A stretch of 64,000 bases of DNA. It comes from Archivesica marissinica. Taxonomy: Eukaryota; Mollusca; Bivalvia; Venerida; Vesicomyidae. How positions within the stretch are numbered: the first letter of the stretch is position 1; the number at the start of each line of letters is the position of its first letter. Below the pieces are notes generated by a model. That model saw nothing but the letters and a program-made list of their open reading frames with translations, did no database searches and was not told the origin of the DNA. The DNA lies in the NCBI GenBank assembly GCA_014843695.1, contig CM026400.1:34924435-34988434 (forward strand), given 5' to 3'. Positions 31,425-44,299 of this stretch are shown here, in pieces. The position numbers and the translations under genes are program-made.

Positions 31425-33478
31425 TAGTGCTCTATAGTTGTAGTGCTATAGTGGTAGTGGTATAGTGGTAGTGGTATAATGGTAGTGCTATAGTGGTAGT
31501 GTTATAATGGTAGTGCTATAGTGGTAGTGCTATAGTGGTAGTGCTATAGTGGTAGTGTTATAATGGTAGTGCTATAGTGGTAGTGCTATAGTGGTAGTGC
31601 TATAGTGGTAGTGTTATAGTGGTATAGTGGTAGTGTTATAGTGGTAGTGCTATGGTGGTAGTGGTATAGTGGTAGTGCTATAGTGGTAGTGTTATGGTGG
31701 TAGTGGTATAGTGGTAGTGTTATAGTGGTAGTGCTATGGTGGTAGTGGTATAGTGGTAGTGCTATAGTGGTATAGTGGTAGTGTTATAGTGGTAGTGCTA
31801 TGGTGGTAGTATTATAGTGGTAGCGGTATAGTGGTATAGTGAGAGTGCTATAGTGGTAGTGTAATAGTGGTAGTGCTATAGTGGTAGTGCTATAGTGGTA
31901 GTGTTATAGTGGTAGTGCTATAGTGGTAGTGCTATAGTGGTGCTATGGTGGTAGTGGTATAGTGGTAGTGCTATAGTGGTAGTGTTATAGTGGTAGTGCT
32001 ATAGTTCTAGTGCTATAGTGGTGCTATGGTGGTAGTGGTATAGTGGTAGTGCTATAGTGGTAGTGTTATAGTGGTAGTGATATAGTGGTAGTGCTATAGT
32101 GGTGGTAGTGGTAGTGCTATAGTGGTAGTGTTATAGTGGTAGTGCTATAGTGGTAGTGCTATGGTGGTAGTGTTATAGTGGTAGTGGTATAGTGGTAGTG
32201 TTATAGTGGTAGTGCTATAGTGGTAGTGTTATAGTGGTAGTGCTATAGTGGTAGTGTTATAGTGGTAGTGTTATAGTGGTAGTGCTATAGTGGTAGTGCT
32301 ATAGTGGTAGTGCTATAGTGGTAGTGCTATAGTGGTAGTGCTATAGTGGTAGTGCTATAGTGGTAGTGGTACAGTGGTAGTGCTATAGTGGTAGTGTTAT
32401 CGTGGTAGTGCTATAGTGGTAGTGCTATAGTGGTAGTGCTATAGTGGTAGTGCTATAGTGGTAGTGGTACAGTGGTAGTGCTATAGTGGTAGTGTTATAG
32501 TGGTAGTGGTAGTGTTATAGTGGTAGTGATATAGTGGTAGTGCTATAGTGGTAGTGTTATAGTGGTAGTGTTATAGTGGTAAGTGGTAGTGCTATAGTGG
32601 TAGTGTTATAGTGGTAGTGCTATAGTGGTAGTGTTATAGTGGTAGTGCTATTGTGGTAGTGTTATCGTGGTAATGCTATAGTGGTAGTGCTATAGTGGTA
32701 GTGCTATAGTGGTAGTGGTACAGTGGTAGTGCTATAGTGGTAGTGCTATATTGGTAGTGTTATAGTGGTAGTGCTATAGTGGTAGTGCTATAGTGGTAGT
32801 GCTATAGTGGTAGTGCTACAGTGGTAGTGCTACAGTGGTATAGTGGTAGTGCTATTGTGATAGTCCTATAGTGGTAGTGGTATAGTGGTAGTGCTATAGT
32901 GGTAGTGCTATAGTGGTAGTGCTACAGTGGTAGTGGTATAGTGGTAGTGCTATTGTGATAGTCCTATAGTGGTAGTGGTATAGTGGTAGTGCTATAGTGG
33001 TAGTGGTATAGTGGTAGTGCTATAGTGGTAGTGCTATAGTGGTATAGTGGTAGTGTTATAGTGGTAGTGCTATAGTGGTAGTGCTATAGTGGTTGTGTTA
33101 TAGTGGTAGTGTTATAGTGGTAGTGTTATAGTGGTTGTGTTATAGTGGTAGTGCTATAGTGGGTGTTATAGTGGTAGTGTTATAGTGGTAGTGTTATAGT
33201 GGTAGTGCTATAGTGGGAGTGTTATAGTGGTAGTGTTATAGTGGTTGTGTTATAGTGGTAGTGTTATAGTGGTAGTGGTATAGTGGTAGTGTTATAGTGG
33301 TAGTGCTATAGTGGTAGTGTTATAGTGGTAGTGCTATAGTGGGAGTGTTATAGTGGTAGTGTTATAGTGGTAGTGCTATAGTGGTAGTGCTATAGTGGTA
33401 GTGCTAATAGTGGCAGTGGTATAGTGGTAGTGCTATGCCACTATAGTGTTAGTGCTACAGTGATAGTGCTATAGTGTT
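31425..33478. repeat. 14-bp tandem repeat, about 145 copies
   Basis: Unit TAGTGCTATAGTGG with C/T/G at the sixth base and frequent loss or gain of short pieces (GGTATAGTGG). The plus strand is strongly depleted in C. No open frame of note. Confidence 0.95.
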
Positions 33479-34454
33479 TAATTTATTGGTTCAGTGTAGT
33501 GTCGTGGACTATGCTTTGAGTTTTGACAACAGTGGAAAGCTTCTATCACTTCTATGATCCATGTAATAAACAACATATCTTATTTTGTTAAGAATATTGC
33601 CAGCCATGCCGGCCATGTCCTGGTATAGTTTTTATTTTAGCTCTATGATGAATATGAATGCAGATATTCAGAAAGGAGAGTTTGTGATCGCTGCGAGATT
33701 CTATGGCAGATTTAGTGATGTTCCCAATCTCTGTTCTTTACATGTCTCTGTGTGTGCAATGATATTTACAGATTAGATATCTGATCTCCGATAGATGTTC
33801 CTAGCAGGAGGTTTTTGTTGTATAAAAAAATAAGAACTTTACCAGAATGTATACTCTAATGTACAAGAGTGAACGATATTAGGAAGGATTAAACCTAGAA
33901 AGCAAAAACTAGAAATAGTAGTTAAATATAACATTCATTTTTTTCGCGCACATTTTGGAGTGCTTGTAAAAATGTCGGAAATAATTGAATGAGAACTTTT
34001 ATTGTATGGTGTGTTGTAAAACGGGAAATACATTGTGAAAAGTGCATTCAGCCAAAGAGGTAAAACAATGCATTATGGGAATTGTATCTACACTTGTTTG
34101 CATTGAATGCACATAAAGGGCTGTGTCTGATTTCGTAAGTGGATTGGAGACGTTATATTGGAAATAATTTATAGCAACTATAGCAATGTCAGCTCTCAGA
34201 GGGATGGGAGATTAGTCGTGAATGGAAATTTGCCTGTGGTTGAGGGATTTCTAAGCAGTTTGTTTACTTCGTTTGCGAGACATTCCAGAAAAAAAACTTT
34301 AAGTGTAAGAGTAGCACGCAAAGAATTTTATATGTGCTGTTACCTGGTATCATCTGGAGTGGAAATAAAATGTAATTAGTATCGGATATATTCAAATAAG
34401 AATTTGGAATTGTAGCAAATATCGGCAGTGAAATTTAATTGATTTCTTCAATAG
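33479..34454. other. Unique spacer between two 14-bp arrays
   Basis: No gene recognised. At 34069-34090 TGCATTATGGGAATTGTATC resembles the ZNF143/Staf binding sequence in reverse sense. Open frames of 63 and 73 codons have no recognisable motif. Confidence 0.35.
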
Positions 34455-37378
34455 ACCATAGAGTCTATTGTGTGGAGTCTATTGCGTGGAGTCTATTGTG
34501 TGGAGTCTATTGTATAGAGCATATTGTGTAGTCGATTGTGTAGAGTATATTGTGTATAGTTGATTGTGTAGAGTATATTGTGTAGAATATATTGTGTGGA
34601 GTCGATTGTATAGAGTATATTGTGTAGAGTTGATTGTGTAGAGTATATTGTGTAGAATATATTGTGTGGAGTCGATTGTGTAGTGTCGATTGTGTAGAGT
34701 CGATTGTGTATAGTATATTGTGTAGAGTCTATTGTGTAGAGTATATTGTGTAGAGTATATTGTGTAGAGTCTATTGTGTAGAGTATATTGTGTAGAGTAT
34801 ATTGTGTAGAGTTATTGTGTAGAGTCTATTGTGTAGAGTTGATTGTGTAGAGTCAATTGTGTAGAGTATATTGTGTGGAGTCGATTGTGTAGAGTATATT
34901 GTGTAGAGTCTATTGTGTAGAGTTGATTGTGTAGAGTATATTGTGTAGAGTCTATTGTGTAGAGTCAATAGTGTAGAGTCTATTGTGTAGAGTCTATTGT
35001 GTAGAGTTGATTGTGTAGAGTCAATTGTGTGTAGAGTATATTGTGTATAGTTGATTTTGTAGAGTCTATTGTGTAGAGTCTTGTGTAGAGTCTGTTGTAT
35101 ATAATCTATTGTGTAGAGTATATTGTATATAATCTATTGTGTAGAGTCTATTGTATATAATCTATTGTGTAGAGTATATTGTATATAATCTATTGTGTAG
35201 AGTATATTGTATATAATCTATTGTGTAGAGTATATTGTATATAATCTATTGTGTAGAGTATATTGTATATAATCTATTGTGTAGAGTATATTGTATATAA
35301 TCTATTGTGTAGAGTATATTGTATATAATCTATTGTGTAGAGTATATTGTATATAATCTATTGTGTAGAGTCTATTGTATATAATCTATTGTGTAGAGTA
35401 TATTGTATATAATCTATTGTGTAGAGTATATTGTATATAATCTATTGTGTAGAGTCTATTGTATATAATCTATTGTGTAGAGTCTATTGTATATAATCTA
35501 TTGTGTAGAGTCTATTGTATATAATCTATTGTGTAGAGTATATTGTATATAATCTATTGTGTAGAGTATATTGTATATAATCTATTGTGTAGAGTCTATT
35601 GTATATAATCTATTGTGTAGAGTCTATTGTGTGTAGAGTCTATTGTATATAATTTATTGTGTAGAGTCTATTGTATATAATTTATTGTGTAGAGTCTATT
35701 GTATATAATTTATTGTGTAGAGTCTATTGTGTGTAGAGTCTATTGTATATAATCTATTGTGTAGAGTCTATTGTATATAATCTATTGTGTAGAGTCTGTT
35801 GTATATAATCTATTGTGTAGAGTATATTGTATATAATCTATTGTGTAGAGTATATTGTATATAATCTATTGTGTAGAGTCTATTGTATATAATCTATTGT
35901 GTAGAGTCTATTGTGTGTAGAGTCTATTGTGTGTAGAGTCTATTGTATATAATTTATTGTGTAGAGTATATTGTGTAGAGTATATTGTGTAGAGTATATT
36001 GTGTAGAGTTGATTTTGTAGAGTTGATTTTGTAGAGTCTATTGTGTAGAGTCTATTGTGTAGAGTATATTGTGTAGAGTTGATTTTGTAGAGTTGATTTT
36101 GTAGAGTCTATTGTGTAGAGTCTATTGTGTAGAGTATATTGTGTAGAGTCTATTGTGTGTAGAGTATATTATGTGTAGAGTATATTGTGTGTAGAGTCTA
36201 TTGTATATAATCTATTGTGTAGAGTATTGTGTAGAGTATTTGTGTAGAGTCTATTGTATATAATTTATTGTGTAGAGTCTATTGTGTAGAGTCTATTGTG
36301 TAGAGTATATTGTGTAGAGTCTATTGTGTAGAGTCTATTGTGTGTAGAGTATATTATGTGTAGAGTATATTGTGTGTAGAGTCTATTGTATATAATCTAT
36401 TGTGTAGAGTCTATTGTGTGTAGAGTCTATTGTGTGTAGAGTCTATTGTGTAGAGTATATTATGTAGAGTATATTGTATAGAGTTGATTGTGTAGAGTAT
36501 ATTGTATATAATCTATTGTGTAGAGTCGATTGTGTAGAGTATATTGTGTAGAGTTGATTGTGTGTAGAGTATATTGTATATAATCTATTGTGTAGAGTCG
36601 ATTGTGTAGAGTATATTGTGTAGAGTATATTGTGTAGAGTCGATTGTATAGAGTATATTGTGTAGAGTTGATTGTGTAGAGTATATTGTGTAGACTATAT
36701 TGTGTAGAGTATATTGTGTAGAGTATATTGTGTAGAGTCGATTGTGTAGAGTCGATTGTGTAGAGTATATTGTGTAGAGTATATATGTGTAGAGTTGATT
36801 GTGTAGAATATATTGTGTAGAGTATAGTGTGTAGAGTATAGTGTGTAGAGTATATTGTGTACAGTCGATTGTGTAGAGTATATTGTGTAGAGTTGATTGT
36901 GTAGAGTATATTGTGTAGAGTATATTGTGTAGAGTCGATTGTGTAGAGTATAGTGTGTAGAGTATATTGTGTAGAGTTGATTGTGTAGAGTATATTGTGT
37001 AGAGTCGATTGTGTAGAGTCGATTGTGTAGAGTATATTGTGTAGAGTATATATTGTGTAGAGTTGATTGTGTAGAATATATTGTGTAGAGTATAGTGTGT
37101 AGAGTATAGTGTGTAGAGTATATTGTGTACAGTCGATTGTGTAGAGTATATTGTGTAGAGTTGATTGTGTAGAGTATATTGTGTAGAGTATATTGTGTAG
37201 AGTCGATTGTGTAGAGTATAGTGTGTAGAGTATATTGTGTAGAGTTGATTGTGTAGAGTATATTGTGTAGAGTATATTGTGTAGAGTTGATTGTGTAGAG
37301 TATATTGTGTAGAGTATATTGTGTAGAGTCGATTGTGTAGAGTTGATTGTGTAGAGTTGATTGTGTAGAGTTGATTGA
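34455..37378. repeat. 14-bp tandem repeat, about 205 copies
   Basis: Unit GTGTAGAGTATATT, with GTGTAGAGTCTATT, GTGTAGAGTTGATT and GTATATAATCTATT variants. Between about 35100 and 35920 the unit alternates as a 28-bp dimer GTGTAGAGTATATT-GTATATAATCTATT. Near the right end a block around 36780-37000 recurs about 270 bp later. Confidence 0.95.
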
Positions 37379-37583
37379 GTCAGGTTAATCTTTTCTAGAC
37401 ACAGTTCTGAAGTTATGATGTGTGTGCATTAGTGGATTTGTGCGGATACAATTTTGAACAGATAATAAGAGGATATTTGTTTGTTTCGGTGTATGAATTA
37501 TATTTCACCGAATGAAAATTGAAAGTATTATTACCAGGAGTTGCTTTCTATGTTCATGAGTGAATTATAATTGGATTATTCAC

Positions 37584-38043
37584 TTAACCCTTTCCTTCAT
37601 AGAGATTTAGGTTACCGGTAATATACTATTATATCTACATACAAACAACAGCCATTTAGCTATCATGCAGTGGATAAGTAGTCGTCATATCTATCCCACC
37701 TCCATAGATATTACTGGGACTACATAGAGATTTAGGTTAATATACTATTATATCTACATACAAACGACAGCCATTTAGCTATCATGCAGTGGATAAGTAG
37801 TCGCCATATCTATCCCACCTCCATAGATATTACTGGGACTACATAGAGATTTAGGTTAATATACAACTATATCTACATACAAACAACAGCCATTTAGCTA
37901 TCATGCAGTGGATAAGTAGTCGCCATATCTATCCCACCTCCATAGATATTACTGGAACTACATGAGATTCTGGTCTTTGGTTTGGCTACTACATTGTCAA
38001 TGGAGGTGCGTCAAGAGGTGCTTCTATGAGGGAAAGGGTTTAA
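37584..38043. mobile_element. M4 MITE, TTAA-flanked, internally triplicated
   Basis: Left end TTAACCCTTTCCTTCATAGA, right end CTATGAGGGAAAGGGTTTAA: inverted repeats of about 18 bp next to TTAA. The ends resemble M2 (CCCTTTC) but the interior is unrelated. Most of the interior is a 119-125 bp segment present three times. Confidence 0.8.
37598..37968. repeat. 119-125 bp triplication inside M4
   Basis: The word CATAGAGATTTAGGTTA occurs at 37598, 37723 and 37842, each followed by CAGCCATTTAGCTATCATGC and ATCTATCCCACCTCCATAGA. Copies are about 97% alike by eye. Confidence 0.9.
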
Positions 38044-38307
38044 CGAACAAATTTCAATTTATTTTAAGCTGAAAAGGGTTTTTATGATAGAAATTTATGC
38101 AACCGACCCTGTACGCTAATTTGTGCAAGAACTCGCTTAAACGACAATAAATGACATCATATAAGACATTATTAATGGTGTCACTGACAGCTCGAGTCTG
38201 AAAACGTTCGCCTTGACAACATTTCAACATGCAGTGGTTAGGTACCACACGTGCAATAACACATTTTATTTCACTGATAAATTTCTATATTTCATTGGAA
38301 AGCATAA

Positions 38308-38560
38308 AAAACTGTAAGTTAGCATAGATTCATCTGTAAGTTAGCATAGATTCATCTGTAAGTTAGTGTAGATTCATCTGTAAGTTAGCATAGATTCATC
38401 TGTAAGTTAGCATAGATTCATCTGTAAGTTAGCATAGATTCATCTGTAAGTTAGCATAGATTCATCTGTAAGTTAGCTTGTATTCATCTGTAAGTTAGTG
38501 TAGATTCATCTGTGAGTTAGCATAGATTCATCTGAAAGTTAGCGTAGATTCATCTGTTCA
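38308..38560. repeat. 22-bp tandem repeat, about 11 copies
   Basis: Unit ATCTGTAAGTTAGCATAGAT plus TC, with a GTGTAGATTC variant in several units. The 260 bp before it (38044-38307) hold nothing recognised. Confidence 0.92.
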
Positions 38561-38880
38561 TTACAGGTCATACAAATCTTCAAACATAGTATTTTGTTGA
38601 ATAGAAGTAACTGCTGAGTAATGTCAAAATGTTTGCACTCAGTTTTGGGTACAAGTTTTGGGTACATTTACAATTGTTCATAATATTCTCTATAATTCCT
38701 AATTAAATTGTATACAGCAATAATAATTAATTCTAATTTAATTTCCAAGTATTTCATTGTATGTATAATTATAATGTAATGTATAAAAACATGCAATAAA
38801 ATATTATTAAAATGAAATTAAACTATAATTCAAATTTTATTACGGAAAATCAGCTTTGCTATTATTTACATACAATAATA
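38561..38880. other. AT-rich spacer, nothing recognised
   Basis: Very AT-rich sequence with a duplicated GTTTTGGGTACA near 38645. No gene or TE signature. Confidence 0.4.
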
Positions 38881-39836
38881 TCTTTGTTACCAATTATTTG
38901 CCAAAATTATGATCATACACGTCTTTGTTACCTATTATATAAATGTAATTATATTTTTGTTAGCTATTATTTAGATATAATTATGTCTTTGTTGCCTATT
39001 ATTACCTAAATTTGTTATCTTTGTTGCTAGTAATAACGATATATGTAAATGTGTTTGCTAGTAATAACGATACGTGTAAATGTGTTTGCGAGTAATAACG
39101 ATACGTGTAAATGTGTTTGCTAGTAATAACGATACGTGTAAATGTGTTTGCTAGTAATAACGATACGTGTAAATGTGTTTGCTAGTAATAACGATACGTG
39201 TAAATGTGTTTGCGAGTAATAACGATACGTGTAAATGTGTTTGCTAGTAATAACGATACGTGTAAATGTGTTTGCTAGTAATAACGATACGTGTAAATGT
39301 GTTTGCTAGTAATAACGATACGTGTAAATGTGTTTGCTAGTAATAACGATACGTGTAAATGTGTTTGCTAGTAATAACGATACGTGTAAATGTGTTTGCT
39401 AGTAATAACGATATGTGTAGAATGTGTTTGCTAGTAATAATGATACGTGTAAATGTGTTTGCTAGTAATAACGATACGTGTAAATGTGTTTGCTAGTAAT
39501 AACGATACATGTAAATGTGTTTGCTAGTAATAACGATACGTGTAAATGTGTTTGCTAGTAATAACGATACGTGTAAATGTGTTTGCTAGTAATAACGATA
39601 TGTGTAAATGTGTTTGCGGGTAATAACGATACGTGTAGAATGTGTTTGCGGGTAATAACGATACGTGTAGAATGTGTTTGCGGGTAATAACGATACGTGT
39701 AAATGTGTTTGCGGGTAATAACGATACGTGTAAATGTGTTTGCTAGTAATAACGATACGTGTAAATGTGTTTGCGGGTAATAACGATACGTGTAGAATGT
39801 GTTTGCGGGTAATAACGATAGGTGTAGAATGGTATT
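38881..39836. repeat. 31-bp tandem repeat with decayed left flank
   Basis: From 39018 about 26 copies of GCTAGTAATAACGATACGTG plus TAAATGTGTTT. To the left, TCTTTGTT words at 38881, 38922, 38954, 38986 and 39018 mark older units with about 32-bp spacing that lead smoothly into the homogeneous array. GCGAGTAAT and GCGGGTAAT variants cluster at the right end. Confidence 0.92.
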
Positions 39837-39971
39837 TATGGAGGATACTCCTCGTAACGCTCGTAATGTGTATTAATCACTCACTCACTATTTACTTTTC
39901 TTTTGTAACTTTTCACATATAAAGAGTTATTTACGTAGGTAGGAATAGTATATAAATATTTCATCTCGGTG

Positions 39972-40069
39972 AGTGTGATAGTTGATATTGTCAACCCGAG
40001 GAAAATAATGATCGTCTCGTCTCTGTCGATGTTATTTTTCCGCAGGTTGACAATATCCACAGTCGCACT
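39972..40069. other. 98-nt hairpin, stem of about 43 bp
   Basis: The arms GATATTGTCAACC (39984-39996) and GGTTGACAATATC (40045-40057) pair perfectly. The pairing continues inward (GAGGAAAATAATGATCG against CGATGTTATTTTTCCGC) and outward (AGTGTGATAGTT against CACAGTCGCACT) with a few mismatches, leaving a loop of about 12 nt. It could be a small foldback element or a hairpin RNA source; expression is unknown. Confidence 0.6.
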
Positions 40070-40089
40070 GAAATTAAACTGTAAAATCT

Positions 40090-40338
40090 GAATAGCATGA
40101 TTTCGTTCCAAATAGAACGATTTCGTTCCAAGTAGCATGATTTTGTTCCAAATAGCATGATTTCGTTCCAATTTCATTCCAAATAGCATGATTTTGTTCC
40201 AAATAGCATGATTTTGTTCCAAATAGCATGATTTTGTTCCAAATAGCATGATTTCGTTCCAATTTCATTCCAAATAGCATGATTTTGTTCCAAATAGCAT
40301 GATTTCGTGCCAAATAGCATGATTTCGTTCCAAATGAG
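40090..40338. repeat. 20-bp tandem repeat, about 12 copies
   Basis: Unit CCAAATAGCATGATTTTGTT, with TTTCGTT variants and two shortened copies (CCAATTTCATTCC). Overlapping minus-strand frames of 78-122 codons result from it. Confidence 0.92.
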
Positions 40339-40739
40339 GCTATTCAGAGTTGATACATTGCCATGAGACATTGAAAAATGTCGCCCGCTCGGGTATGGCA
40401 AATTTTGCATGGGGTGGGGGTAGTCACGTGGGGTATAACAATGACAAATATAAAATAACCTGTACTTTATTAGCTTTTCTTGGCAGATGGATTTTACGAT
40501 ACAAGAATGAAAATTGTTCTTGAAATACTAGTAATTATTAGGAGCAAATAGTGTGTACTCGTAGACTCGTAAACTCGCGTACACAGTTAATAGGATGAAA
40601 GAAATATTTATATTCTTTGTGAAAGAAATGTACTTACTATAGAATGTGAAATGATTGGAAGTACAGCTGCAGGCGTGGAGTTGATGCTGTGTATACAGAG
40701 AGAGAGAAACAAACACTCGTATTAATGTAGACGAGTATT
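40339..40739. other. Unique spacer
   Basis: No gene recognised. An E-box-like TCACGTGG lies at 40424-40431 after a G-rich run (GGGGTGGGGG). A GAGAGAGA tract lies near 40698. Confidence 0.35.
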
Positions 40740-43700
40740 GTGGGTTTTGTTATTTAATAGCAGATATAGTTTGAAAGCTGATGGATTAAACACATACATA
40801 ATAATACTGTTTTATCTTTGAAAAGTACGTAAATATTTAGCGTGTTTGGTAACGGATTTAGGTAACAGATATAATCATATTAAAGGTTGATGGATTAAAC
40901 ACATACATAATAATACTCATGCGTTTTTTTAGATATAGATAGTTTTAAAATATATTAAGGAACAGTCATACCGTAGGTCAGTTTGAAAGTTAATGGATTA
41001 AACACATATACTACAGTGTAATGGATTAAACACATATATACTACTGTATAATGGATTTAACACATATCATACTGTGTAATGGATTAAACACATATATAAT
41101 ACTGTATTATGGATTAAACACATATATAATACTGTATAATGGATTAAACACATAATACTGTATAATGGATTAAACACATATATAATACTGTTTAATGGAT
41201 TAAGCACATATATAATACTGTTTAATGGATTAAGCACATATATAATACTGTATAATGGATTAAACACATATAATACTGTATAATGGATTAAACACATATA
41301 TAATACTGTATAATGGATTAAACACACATAATACTGTATAATGGATTAAACACATATATAATACTGTTTAATGGATTAAGCACATATAATACTGTATAAT
41401 GGATTAAACACATATATAATACTGTTTAATGGATTAAACACATATATAATACTGTGTAATGGATTAAACACATATATAATACTGTATGATGGATTAAACA
41501 CATATAATACTGTATAATGGATTAAACACATATATAATACTGTTTAATGGATTAAACACATATATAATACTGTATAATGGATTAAACACATATATAATAC
41601 TGTATGATGGATTAAACACATATATAATACTGTTTAATGGATTTCAAACATATATAATACTGTGTAATGGATTAAGCACATATATAATACTGTATAATGG
41701 ATTTCACACATATATAATACTGTGTAATGGGTTAAGCACATATACAATACTGTATAATGGATTAAACACATATATAATACTGTGTAATGGATTAAACACA
41801 TATATACTACAATGTAATGGATTTCACACATATATAATATTGTTTAATGGATTAAACACATATATAATACTGTATAATGGATTAAGCACATATATAATAC
41901 TGTATAATGGATTAAACACATATATAATACTGTTTAATGGATTAAACACATATATAATACTTTGTAATGGATTAAACACATATATAATACTGTATAATGG
42001 ATTAAGCACATATATAATACTGTTTAATGGATTAAACACATATATAATACTTATAATGGATTAAACACATATATAATACTGTATAATGGATTAAACACGT
42101 ATATAATACTTATAATGGATTAAACACATATATAATACTTATAACGGATTAAATACATATATAATACTTAATGGATTAAACACATATATAATACTTATAA
42201 TGAATTAAACACATATATAATACTGTATAATGGATTAAGCACATATAATACTGTATAATTGATTAAACACATATATAATACTGTTTAATGGATTAAACAC
42301 ATATATAATACTGTATGATGGATTAAACACATATATAATACTGTTTAATGGATTAAACACATATATAATACTGTATAATGGATTAAACACATATATAATA
42401 CTGTATAATGGATTTCACACATATACTACTGTGTAATGGATTAAGCACATATATAATACTGTATAATGGATTTCACACATATATAATACTGTGTAATGGA
42501 TTAAGCACATATACAATACTGTATAATGGATTAAACACATATATAATACTGTGTAATGGATTAAACACATATACTACAATGTAATGGATTTCACACATAT
42601 ATAATATTGTTTAATGGTTTAAACACATATATAATACTGTATAATGGATTAAGCACATATATAATACTGTATAATGGATTAAGCACATATATAATACTGT
42701 TTAATGGATTAAACACATATATAATACATTGTAATGGATTAAACACATATAATACTGTATAATGGATTAAGCACATATATAATACTGTTTAATGGATTAA
42801 ACACATATATAATACTTATAATGGATTAAACACATATATAATACTTATAATGGATTAAACACATATATAATACTGTATAATGGATTAAACACATATATAA
42901 TAATTATAACGGATTAAATACATATATAATACTTATAATGGATTAAACACATATATAATACTTATAATGGATTAAACACATATGTAATACTTATAATGGA
43001 TTAAACACATATATAATACTGTATAATGGATTAAACACATATATAATACTTATAATGGATTAAACACATATAATACTGTATGATGGATTAAGCACATATA
43101 TAATACTGTATAATGGATTAAGCACATATATAATACTGTATAATGGATTAAACACATATATAATACTGTATAATGGATTTCACACATATATAATACTGTT
43201 TAATGGATTAGCACACAAAATGTAGCCTACAGTAGGGTAGTTATATATATATATTGCATAGAGTTAACAGACATTTGGAAAGATTCATGGATTAAACACA
43301 TATATAATACTGTATAATGGATTAAACACATATATAATACTGTATAATGGATTAAGCACATATATAATACTGTGTAATGGATTAAACACATATAATACTG
43401 TATAATGGATTAAACACATATATAATACTGTATAATGGATTAAGCACATATATAATACTGTGTAATGGATTAAACACATATATGATACTGTATAATGGAT
43501 TAAGCACATATATAATACTGTGTAATGGATTAAACACATATATAATACTGTGTAGTGGATTAGCACAAAAAATGTAGCCTACAGTAGGGTAGTTATATAT
43601 ATATATTGCATAGAGTTAACAGACATTTGGAAAGATTCATGGATTAAACACATATATAATACTGTGTAATGGATTAAACATATATATAATACTGTGTAAT

Positions 43701-43800
43701 GGATTAAAACACATATATAATACTGTTTTATATTTGAATTGTAGGTAATTTTGAAGCGTGTTGGGAAACAGACATTACTTCAATTTGAAAGTTAATGGAT
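40740..43800. repeat. 30-bp tandem repeat, about 90 copies, with old flanks
   Basis: From about 40985 to 43735 the unit is ATAATACTGTATAATGGATT plus AAACACATAT, with 27-29 bp variants. On the left (40740-40985) and right (43725-43800) the ATGGATTAAACAC segment sits inside much longer, diverged units (about 100-115 bp) that contain TTTGAAAGTTAATGG and TTTTATCTTTGAA words. A block containing TGTAGCCTACAGTAGGGTAG recurs 352 bp apart (43221 and 43573). Confidence 0.93.
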
Positions 43801-44299
43801 TAAACACGTGTATATTATCAACATACATTTTAATGTATTGGAATTTTGGATAGAATTTTCATTTGGAAATTCACTCTGGCTGATAATAACTTTGAATGCT
43901 TAAACTTTGAAGACATAAAATTTGAGTATTATGCACACAATTCGATGATCACAAGATGAAATAAAATCCAAACACTAATGTCCTCTATCTCTTTGAAAGA
44001 AAATAATTTTGGAAGGTATTGGATGGCACATGACATGTTCGCTTGAAACTGATGGAGTTGAAGACCTTTATAATAGTGTTATATTTGAACATTACGAGGC
44101 AGTTTTGGAAGCTATTTGAATACACAGACACACGTTTGAACGTGATGGATTAAAAGGCATTACCTAATGGAATTGAGGCTCAGCGCACTGTAGTCTGGGA
44201 AGATCAGTAGATGCCACACCATAAACGGAATATCCATTAGACATTAAGATTGTGTTTAAATGTATTGAGAGAAGATTGGATTGAAAAAAAAGCTTTAGG
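43801..44299. other. Decayed repeat-derived spacer
   Basis: Scattered words such as GTGATGGATTAAAAGGC (near 44143), TTGAAACTGATGGAG (44043) and TTATATTTGAACATTA (44080) resemble the long ancestral units at 40740-40985. No gene recognised. Confidence 0.4.

Noticed and set aside
34455..37378. Telomeric or centromeric repeat
   Set aside because: No TTAGGG-type unit is present, and many unrelated arrays with small sizes do not fit a centromeric satellite.
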